From JBFGCT01 sp041581055 (GTDB lineage Bacteria; Actinomycetota; Acidimicrobiia; Acidimicrobiales; Ilumatobacteraceae), in NCBI GenBank assembly GCA_041581055.1, contig JBFGCT010000066.1, positions 1 through 19,365 of the forward strand: 19,365 nt of DNA, written 5' to 3'. The translations under genes were made by a program, and so were the position numbers. Every line of letters begins with the position of its first letter. Within the stretch, counting starts at the first letter, position 1. Positions 13,926 to 19,365 of this stretch are shown piece by piece. The notes under the pieces are model-generated. The model saw only the letters and a list, made by a program, of their open reading frames with translations, searched no databases and was not told where the DNA came from.

Positions 13926-16921
13926 TGGTCCTGCTCCAACACGACGAGATCGCGCAGCTGGTCGGTGGAGAGCTCGGAGAGCCACGCCTCGGAGTTCCCG
14001 ACGACGGAGTCGGCGAGCTTGCGCTTCTCGTCGATCACCTGGCCGATCTTCTCCTCGACGGTGCCTTCGCACACGAGCTTGTGGACGTTGACGGTGCGCA
14101 CCTGCCCGATGCGCCACGCGCGGTCGGTCGCCTGGTCTTCGACCGCCGGGTTCCACCAGCGGTCGTAATGGATCACCTGGCTGGCGGCGGTCAGGTTGAG
14201 CCCGGTGCCGCCCGCCTTCAGCGACACGATCAGCAACGGCGGGCCGGTGAGATCCTGGAAGGCGTCGATCATCCGGTCGCGGCCGTTGCGCGCGACCCCG
14301 CCGTGGAGGAACGGCACGTCGAGCGCCAGCTGCTGGCGGACGTGTTGGACGAGCAGCTCGCCCATCTCCCGGAACTGGGTGAAGACGAGCGCCCGCTCCC
14401 CCTCGTCGAGCAGGACGGTGACCAACTCGTCGAAGCGGGCCAACTTCCCGGAGCGGCCCTCGAGCCGCGAGCCGTCGCGCAGCGCCTGCGCCGGATGGTT
14501 GCAGATCTGCTTGAGGCGCATCAGCGCGGCGAGCACCTGGCCGCGCCGCTGCATGCCGGTCGACTCCTCGGCGGCGACGAGCAGTTGGTCGACGACCTGC
14601 TGGTACAGCGCGCCCTGCTCGCGGGTGAGCCGGGCGTAGGCGATCTGCTCGATCTTGTCCGGGAGGTCGGGGATCAATCGCTTGTCGGCCTTGGTGCGGC
14701 GGAGCACGAACGGCTGGGTGAGGCGCCGCAGCCGGGCCGCGGCGACCTCGTCGTCGTTGCGCTCGATCGGCGAGCCGAAGCGCCGGCGGAAGCTCTCCAG
14801 CCCGCCGAGCACGCCGGGGTTGACGGCGTCGAGGATCGCCCACAGCTCGCTCAGCCGGTTCTCGACCGGCGTCCCGGTCAGCGCCAACCGTTGCCCGGCC
14901 CGCACGGCGCGCACGGCCCGCGCGCTCTTGGTGTTCGGGTTCTTGATCATCTGCGCCTCGTCGAGCACCAGGGTCGACCACTCGCGCTCGCCGAGGTGGG
15001 CGATGTCGCGCGGCAGCAGCCCGTAGGTGGTGATCACGAGCTGCCGCGCCGGGTCGATGGCGAACAACTCGTCGGTCTCGGGGTCGAGGCCGCCGCTGCG
15101 GTTGCGGTTCGTGCCGTGGTGAATCGTGACCTCGAGCCCGGGCGTGAAGCGGGCCGCCTCCGATCGCCAGTTGCGCACGACGCTCAGCGGGCACACGACG
15201 AGGTGGGGCCCCGGCCGCTCGACGAGGTGCGCCAGGGTCGTCGCGGTCTTGCCGAGGCCCATGTCGTCGGCGAGGCAGCCCCCGAGCCCGAGCCGGGCGA
15301 GGAACTGCATCCAGCCGAGCGCGCGGCGTTGATAGTGCCGAAGCTCGCCGACGAACTCGCCCGACTCGGTGACCTCGGCCAGCCGGTCGTCGGGAAGGCC
15401 GTCCAGCAGGGCGGCGACCCAATCCTGCGCCGACCGGCCGCCGATCTCGCCCCCGGCGCCGTCTGCGGCCCCGGCGTGGTGGCCGTCGTGGACCGTGATC
15501 AGCGGCTGCTCCGCCGACGCCTCGTCGTCGTAGGCCATCTGGAGCAGCTCCAACGGGTTGACGCGCGGCTTGCTCGTGATGAGCTCGGACATCCGTTCGC
15601 GCTTGCGGCGCAGTTCGGCGGCGTCGATGCGGACCCAGCGGTGGCCGGTGTGCAGCAGCGTGGACCCGGCCTCGATCGCCCGCGCCAGCTCGGACTCGGA
15701 GATCTCGTCGTCGCCGACCATCAGCTTCCAGGCGACGATCGCCTCCCGCCCGAACTTCTTCTGGCGGTCGTCGGAGGGGGCGGGCGTCGCGTCGCCGGCC
15801 ACGGACACCCGGCTGCGCACCAACCGTTCGGGCCCGATCAGCTCGACGCCGGCGAGCTGCAGCTCGACCGGGGCGACGTCGAGGAAGTCCTCCGCGGTGT
15901 CGAGGTCGAGCTCGACACCGGTCGGCTCGTGCTGGGTGGCGAGCTCGGCCAGCCCGGGCACGACGGGGGCGATGCGGTCGACGACGTCGGAGACCAGCTC
16001 GGCGAGCGAATCGATCCGGGCCTCCTCGCGGGCGACCTCGGTCGCCGCCTCGTTGCGCTCCCAGACGTCGTTGGCCGTGCACCAGCGCATCGAGTCCTGG
16101 TCGTCGACGAGTTCGAGGCGCACCTGCCACGGCTCGAGCGGGTCGTCGGAGATCAGCAGTCGCACACGGGGCAGGACGATCGGCTCGCCGTTCAGCCGCC
16201 GTCGGTGGCGGTCGAGCTCGTCGCGCAGCTCGCGGAGGGCGAGGTCGAACTCGTCGGTGCCGCCGCGGACGACGTGGTCGGGCTTCGACAGCGCGCCGAA
16301 CACCGCCCGCAGCGCCTGCACCGCCGGTTTGCGCTGGCGGCCGAGGTCCGGCTTCCATCCGCCGTTGGCGAGGAAGGAGCGGGCGAGCCCGTCGACCAGC
16401 CGCTCGAAGATCTGCTCGGTGGTCGTGTTCGAACCGGCGACGCAGATCGGCGGCATCGCGAGCGTCAACGCGTCCAGGGTGCGGGCGACCGCCTTGGACT
16501 CGATCGGCGTCCAGCGGGCGACGGTGAACGGGCCCTCGTCGACGACGATCGGCGTGATCGCGCCGGCCGACACCGTTCGGCGGGCGAGCTCGGCGAGGCG
16601 GGCGAACCAGGCCAGCGAGTCGGAGAGGTGCTCGTCGGCGGGGAGCTCGGAGAGCCAGACCGCGCAGCCGAACGCGTCGAGCTGCACCGACGAGGCGTGC
16701 AGCGTCGGCCGCCCGGCGAGTTCGATCGTCACCCGGGCGACGGGGCCGTACGAGATCGGCGCGTCGTGCCAGCCGGTGCGCGTGCCGTCGGCGGCGAGCT
16801 TGCGGAACCCGGAGTAGAGCCAGGCCATCGAGGCGGTGTCGAAGCCGTTCCACCCCCACACGTGCAACGCGCCGCTACGCCACGTCCCCTGGGCGACGTG
16901 CGGCGGGCGGTTGCGGGACAC
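13922..16921 (-). CDS. SNF2-family helicase/translocase (HelZ-like)
   Basis: The protein has 999 residues. The N-terminal half, about residues 1-500, is the SNF2-associated region of bacterial HelZ-like proteins. The SNF2 core follows: motif I DDMGLGKTATT (about 550-560), the DEAQ box LVLDEAQMIKN (about 652-662), GTPVENRLSELW, the helicase C domain with FTQFREMG, LKAGGTGLNLT, and motif VI ATDRAWRIGQ. All active-site motifs look intact, so it should be a DNA-dependent ATPase/translocase. I place the start at a GTG (16921) 7 nt after TAGGTT; the ATG 24 codons upstream (16993) lies inside the nucleotidyltransferase remnant and has no promoter in front of it. Its cellular role (repair, transcription or defence) cannot be read from this context. 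Confidence 0.93.
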   Translation of the reverse strand: MSRNRPPHVAQGTWRSGALHVWGWNGFDTASMAWLYSGFRKLAADGTRTGWHDAPISYGPVARVTIELAGRPTLHASSVQLDAFGCAVWLSELPADEHLSDSLAWFARLAELARRTVSAGAITPIVVDEGPFTVARWTPIESKAVARTLDALTLAMPPICVAGSNTTTEQIFERLVDGLARSFLANGGWKPDLGRQRKPAVQALRAVFGALSKPDHVVRGGTDEFDLALRELRDELDRHRRRLNGEPIVLPRVRLLISDDPLEPWQVRLELVDDQDSMRWCTANDVWERNEAATEVAREEARIDSLAELVSDVVDRIAPVVPGLAELATQHEPTGVELDLDTAEDFLDVAPVELQLAGVELIGPERLVRSRVSVAGDATPAPSDDRQKKFGREAIVAWKLMVGDDEISESELARAIEAGSTLLHTGHRWVRIDAAELRRKRERMSELITSKPRVNPLELLQMAYDDEASAEQPLITVHDGHHAGAADGAGGEIGGRSAQDWVAALLDGLPDDRLAEVTESGEFVGELRHYQRRALGWMQFLARLGLGGCLADDMGLGKTATTLAHLVERPGPHLVVCPLSVVRNWRSEAARFTPGLEVTIHHGTNRNRSGGLDPETDELFAIDPARQLVITTYGLLPRDIAHLGEREWSTLVLDEAQMIKNPNTKSARAVRAVRAGQRLALTGTPVENRLSELWAILDAVNPGVLGGLESFRRRFGSPIERNDDEVAAARLRRLTQPFVLRRTKADKRLIPDLPDKIEQIAYARLTREQGALYQQVVDQLLVAAEESTGMQRRGQVLAALMRLKQICNHPAQALRDGSRLEGRSGKLARFDELVTVLLDEGERALVFTQFREMGELLVQHVRQQLALDVPFLHGGVARNGRDRMIDAFQDLTGPPLLIVSLKAGGTGLNLTAASQVIHYDRWWNPAVEDQATDRAWRIGQVRTVNVHKLVCEGTVEEKIGQVIDEKRKLADSVVGNSEAWLSELSTDQLRDLVVLEQDQ

Positions 16922-16934
16922 GCTGACGAACCTA
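16922..16934 (-). promoter_or_regulatory. Putative leaderless promoter (-10 TAGGTT) of the helicase operon
   Basis: TAGGTT (16934-16929, minus strand) lies 7 nt before the helicase GTG. No Shine-Dalgarno sequence intervenes. The first three bases of the box are also the TAG stop of the truncated nucleotidyltransferase, so the helicase promoter overlaps the end of that remnant. Confidence 0.4.
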
Positions 16935-17177
16935 CCGACAGGGTGTGGCCCCCGTGCCGCCACAGTCGTCGACGACCAAGCCAAGACCGCCAAACCCGAA
17001 GTCGTCGAGCGCCCGGACGATGTTCTCGGCGTTCAACGGGTCGACACGGATCCAGATGTCGAGATCTTTCGTGTACCGCGGGTGCCCGTGCGCCGCAACG
17101 GCATAGCCGCCAACCACAAGGAACTTGACCTCACGAGCGACGAACGATGCGATGAACTCGCTGAACTCGCGGTCCAT
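16932..17177 (-). pseudogene. 3'-truncated nucleotidyltransferase (AbiEii/DUF6036-like)
   Basis: Only 81 residues remain of a family normally about 150-190 long. The N-terminal half is well preserved: VVGGYAVAAHGHPRYTKDLDIWI (about 20-42) holds the GG motif and the Asp-x-Asp metal-binding pair (DLD). After GFGGLGLVVDD (to about residue 70) the sequence becomes unrelated (CGGTGATPCR) and stops, so the C-terminal half is missing. Other in-frame Met codons exist at 17189 and 17222; I chose 17177 because MDREFSEFI is the family-like start. It overlaps the small upstream gene by 47 nt in another frame. It is probably a dead remnant of a two-gene toxin-antitoxin-like unit, with the break next to the helicase promoter. 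Confidence 0.65.
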
Positions 17178-17307
17178 CTGCCCATCCATGATGTTCGCGG
17201 CGAAGCTCCTCGACCATCGCAATCCGCTCGGCAGCGGGGCGTGTCACCCAATACCGCCACGGCTCGTCGCCCGCCGTGGCCGCCCGGATCGTGACCACGC
17301 GCTCCAT
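17131..17307 (-). CDS. Small protein, likely partner of the nucleotidyltransferase
   Basis: This 58-residue frame starts at an ATG (17307) 6 nt after TAGAAT. It contains PWRYWVTRPAAERIAMVEELRR (16-37) and ends RVQRVHRIVRR. That pattern (tyrosine-tryptophan segment, R-x-ER-x3-VE-x-LR, RxQRVxRI end) matches the short proteins commonly encoded just upstream of GG-x-DxD nucleotidyltransferases; this is from memory, not a search. It appears intact while its partner is truncated. A role as antitoxin or accessory subunit is inferred. The gene divergently faces the DM13 gene. Confidence 0.6.
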   Translation of the reverse strand: MERVVTIRAATAGDEPWRYWVTRPAAERIAMVEELRREHHGWADGPRVQRVHRIVRRS

Positions 17308-17319
17308 CCCCGAATTCTA
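17308..17319 (-). promoter_or_regulatory. Putative leaderless promoter (-10 TAGAAT) of the small gene
   Basis: TAGAAT (17319-17314, minus strand) is one base from the TATAAT consensus and lies 6 nt before the ATG at 17307. No usable ribosome-binding site fits in the gap. No clear -35 is seen. The remaining divergent region up to 17520 (about 200 bp) shows no further recognisable element apart from a weak GACACT 7 nt before the DM13 start. Confidence 0.5.
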
Positions 17320-17520
17320 CCCACGGCGCGTGCCCCAGGGCGTGCGCTGGATCCTCGGCCAGACGCCCGTCCGGACGTGCGAAGCTCCAGCCAGCGGCGA
17401 GTTTCCCGGCGGACGACACCGATCGCCAGCGAGTCGCTCGAACCGACCGGGTCGTCGCCGATCCGGTCGACGCGCCGGGGAGAAGCACGCGTCCTCGCTC
17501 CCCGCGCGACACTCTGTGAG

Positions 17521-18348
17521 ATGGATGAACGCGTGAAGCGGCTGATCGCACCCGGCCTCGTCCTGCTCGTGCTGGCGGGGTTGGCGATCGCCGCCCCGGA
17601 GATCTACAGCGGCACGTTCAGCGACCTCGGCACGTTCCTGCGCGTGGCGGCCTTCGCGGTGGCGCTCGCCGCGTGGGCGTTCGCCATGCGCCGTTGGGTC
17701 CGACCCCCGGCCCTCGGGCTGGCCCTCGCGATCATCCCGATCCTGGCGTTCACCTGGATCTACGTCTGGCCCTACGTGCGCCCGCCCACCGAGGTCGACG
17801 AGGCGTTCCCCCCGACCGCGGCCGACCTCGGCGACCCGGCCCCCGACCAGCCGGCCGAGGCGGTCGACCCCACCCTCCCCGCCACGACCGTCGCACCGAC
17901 CACGAGCGCTCCCCCGCCCGCCTCGAGCGAGCCGGGGGCGGAACCGGCGGCGCCAGCGGCGACGCCCCCGCCGACGCCCCCGCCGACCAGCGCCACGACG
18001 ACCACCGTCCCGACCGAGCCGGTCGAGTTGCGACGGGCGAAATTCCAGGGGCTCACCGGCCACCGCGGCAGCGGCGACGCCGCCGTCTACCGCCTCGCCG
18101 ACAGCTCGATCCTGCTGCGTTTCGAGGAGGTCGACATCGGATCGGGCCCGGACCTCGACGTCTACCTGGTCGCCGGGGACGATCGCCGGGGAATCGGCGA
18201 GGGCGTCTACGTCGCCGACCTCACCGCCGAGCGGGGGAACCAGAACTACGCGGTCCCGGCCGGCGTCGACCTCACGACCGGCACGTGGACCGTGTTGGTG
18301 TGGTGTGAGACGTTCGACGTCGAGGTCGCCAATGCCACCCTCACCTGA
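17521..18348 (+). CDS. Membrane-anchored DM13-domain protein
   Basis: The protein has 275 residues. Three membrane helices are seen at about 6-23, 36-54 and 60-80. A Pro/Thr/Ala-rich linker (about 85-163) follows, then a DM13 domain (about 165-275). The DM13 pattern is clear: FQGLTGHRGSGDAAVYRL, LLRFEEVDIGSGPDLDVYLV, GNQNYAVPAGVD and the terminal VLVWCETFDVEVANATL with its single Cys. DM13 domains are proposed to be electron-transfer or redox modules on the cell surface. The domain should face outside, held off the membrane by the linker. Its start ATG has no Shine-Dalgarno sequence and a weak GACACT box 7 nt upstream. A much longer upstream extension of the frame is out of keeping with the membrane start and runs through the divergent promoter. 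Confidence 0.9.
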   Translation: MDERVKRLIAPGLVLLVLAGLAIAAPEIYSGTFSDLGTFLRVAAFAVALAAWAFAMRRWVRPPALGLALAIIPILAFTWIYVWPYVRPPTEVDEAFPPTAADLGDPAPDQPAEAVDPTLPATTVAPTTSAPPPASSEPGAEPAAPAATPPPTPPPTSATTTTVPTEPVELRRAKFQGLTGHRGSGDAAVYRLADSSILLRFEEVDIGSGPDLDVYLVAGDDRRGIGEGVYVADLTAERGNQNYAVPAGVDLTTGTWTVLVWCETFDVEVANATLT

Positions 18349-18356
18349 CGACGTGG

Positions 18357-18385
18357 TTGTCCGCCGCCGCCGAACTTGATATGAT
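18357..18385 (+). promoter_or_regulatory. clpB promoter (-35 TTGTCC, -10 TATGAT)
   Basis: TTGTCC (18357-18362), a 17-bp spacer and TATGAT (18380-18385) make a good vegetative promoter 57 nt upstream of the clpB GTG. The HAIR-like operator overlaps the -10. A perfect TTGACA at 18400-18405 is present but has no matching -10 at the right distance. Confidence 0.55.
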
Positions 18386-18395
18386 AAGACTCAAC
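18375..18395 (+). promoter_or_regulatory. HAIR-like operator (HspR site) of clpB
   Basis: CTTGATA-N7-ACTCAAC matches the HspR-associated inverted repeat CTTGAGT-N7-ACTCAAG with 11 of 14 arm positions and the exact 7-bp spacing. It overlaps the -10 box. HspR represses clpB in Streptomyces and mycobacteria through HAIR sites, so heat-shock derepression by HspR is the expected control here. Confidence 0.7.
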
Positions 18396-18428
18396 TTTTT
18401 TGACAACTGACGTGGCCCAGCCAGTAGA

Positions 18429-18435
18429 GAGAGGA
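18429..18435 (+). promoter_or_regulatory. Ribosome-binding site of clpB
   Basis: GAGAGGA ends 6 nt before the GTG at 18442 and selects that codon over the out-of-frame ATG at 18435. Confidence 0.65.
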
Positions 18436-18441
18436 TGATTC

Positions 18442-19365
18442 GTGGCGTTCGACCCGAAGAAGTGGACGATCAAGACCCAGGAGGCGTTCGCCGCGGCGAT
18501 CGACCGGGCCAAGGAGCTGTCCAACCCCGAGCTGACCCCCGACCACCTGCTCGGCGCGCTGATGCGCCAGGACGGCACGATCGTGCCGGCGGTGCTGGCC
18601 AAGCTCGGCCAGGCGCCGTTGATGGTCCGCAACCGAGCCGACGAGGCCGTCGCCAAGCTGCCCAAGGCCTACGGCGGCGACGAGCCGCGGATGAACAAGG
18701 AGCTCAACGACGTCGTCGCCCGGGCCGAGGCGCAGCGCAAGGACCTGCGCGACGACTTCCTCTCCGTCGAGCACCTGCTGCTGGCGATGCCCGACCGGCT
18801 CGACGTCGGCACCGAGGAGCTGCTGCAGGCGATGGCCGAGGTGCGCGGCTCGCACCGCATCACCGACCAGAACCCGGAGGAGAAGTTCGCCGCCCTCGAG
18901 CAGTACGGCCAAGACCTCACCGCCCGCGCCGCGGAGGGCAAGATCGACCCGGTCATCGGGCGCGACGACGAGATCCGCCGGTGCATCCAGGTGCTCTCGC
19001 GGCGGACCAAGAACAACCCGGTGCTGATCGGCGAACCCGGCGTCGGCAAGACCGCCATCGTCGAAGGGCTGGCGTCGCGCATCGCCGACGGCGACGTCCC
19101 CGAGGGGTTGAAGCACAAGCGGATCATCGCCCTCGACATCGGCTCGATGGTCGCCGGCGCCAAGTACCGCGGCGAGTTCGAGGAGCGGCTCAAGGCCGTC
19201 CTCAAGGAGATCACCGACGCCGAGGGTGAGGTGATCACCTTCGTCGACGAGCTGCACACGATCGTCGGCGCCGGCGCGGCGGAGGGCGCGATGGACGCCG
19301 GCAACATGATCAAGCCGATGCTCGCCCGCGGCGAGCTGCGGATGATCGGCGCGACGACGCTCGAC
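18442..19365 (+). CDS. clpB: ATP-dependent disaggregase ClpB (5' part)
   Basis: The first 308 residues are present; the gene runs off the right edge (full ClpB is about 860). The N-terminal Clp domain is complete (two repeats with LTPDHLLGALM and LSVEHLLLAM), followed by the ClpB-specific DQNPEEKFAALEQYGQDLT and the first AAA module: IGRDDEIRR, Walker A GEPGVGKTA (about 197-205), pore loop AGAKYRGEFEERL, Walker B ITFVDELHTIVGAG. ClpB works with DnaK to rescue aggregated proteins in the cytoplasm. The HAIR operator upstream supports HspR regulation. It starts with GTG behind a good ribosome-binding site. Confidence 0.97.
   Translation, partial: MAFDPKKWTIKTQEAFAAAIDRAKELSNPELTPDHLLGALMRQDGTIVPAVLAKLGQAPLMVRNRADEAVAKLPKAYGGDEPRMNKELNDVVARAEAQRKDLRDDFLSVEHLLLAMPDRLDVGTEELLQAMAEVRGSHRITDQNPEEKFAALEQYGQDLTARAAEGKIDPVIGRDDEIRRCIQVLSRRTKNNPVLIGEPGVGKTAIVEGLASRIADGDVPEGLKHKRIIALDIGSMVAGAKYRGEFEERLKAVLKEITDAEGEVITFVDELHTIVGAGAAEGAMDAGNMIKPMLARGELRMIGATTLD

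Noticed and set aside
16922..16993. Longer helicase start at the ATG at 16993
   Set aside because: The extra 24 residues are not helicase-like and lie within the truncated nucleotidyltransferase; the GTG at 16921 has a fitting -10 box.
14081..17128. Long plus-strand open frames opposite the helicase gene
   Set aside because: They are antisense shadows; the minus strand has complete SNF2 motifs and the plus translation shows none.
18400..18405. TTGACA as the clpB -35 element
   Set aside because: No -10-like hexamer occurs at 16-18 bp downstream; TTGTCC/TATGAT with 17 bp is better placed and overlaps the HAIR site.
1..19365. tRNA, rRNA, insertion sequences or prophage genes
   Set aside because: I saw no tRNA-like cloverleaf, rRNA stretch, transposase or phage structural gene; apart from the broken nucleotidyltransferase unit nothing indicates a mobile element.

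Overview
The window is very GC-rich, densely packed chromosomal DNA (I estimate about 70% GC). Almost every stop codon falls on G/C-ending, reading-frame-biased sequence. The gene content points to a high-GC actinobacterium: a HelZ-like SNF2 helicase paired with a SWIM protein, a MoxR/DUF58/transglutaminase operon, an FHA/FtsK protein, and clpB under a HAIR-type operator. GTG starts, 4-nt GTGA/ATGA overlaps and apparently leaderless promoters (TANNNT 6-7 nt before the start codon) fit that group. The Acidimicrobiia (Ilumatobacter/Iamia type) are my best guess. This is inference; there is no rRNA or other marker in the window.

Layout. Positions 1-3793 (minus strand) hold an FtsK/EssC-like protein followed, with an ATGA overlap, by a partial protein that runs off the left edge. 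From a 140-bp divergent intergenic region that contains two tandem hairpins, a giant secreted or membrane-tethered protein is transcribed rightward (3934-8826): one N-terminal membrane segment, a propeller-like domain, about 12 Ig/cadherin-like repeats and a Pro/Thr tail. Converging on it is a three-gene minus-strand operon, moxR - DUF58 - transglutaminase-like (13113 down to 8856). Positions 13245-16921 (minus) hold a SNF2 helicase and a SWIM zinc-finger protein. Next comes the remnant of a small-protein/nucleotidyltransferase pair (16932-17307, minus). On the plus strand lie a membrane DM13-domain protein (17521-18348) and the 5' part of clpB (18442 to the right edge).

How the genes work together. 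The giant repeat protein plus MoxR, DUF58 and transglutaminase resembles the actinobacterial 'PFNA'-type envelope cluster known from bifidobacteria (kinase, FN3 protein, AAA-ATPase, DUF58, transglutaminase). Here it lies beside an FHA/FtsK protein instead of a kinase. The notable point is that two of the expected enzymes have lost their catalytic residues. The FtsK/EssC homologue has no Walker A lysine in any of its three nucleotide-binding folds and no membrane segments. The transglutaminase has Glu in place of the catalytic Cys and Arg in place of the catalytic His. MoxR is intact. I therefore read 1-13113 as a possible envelope-assembly or adhesion module built on pseudoenzyme scaffolds and powered only by MoxR. 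That is inference, but each missing residue is read directly from the sequence.

The right part is more ordinary: a helicase pair, a decayed toxin-antitoxin-like locus and a heat-shock gene. Its promoter signals are unusually legible.
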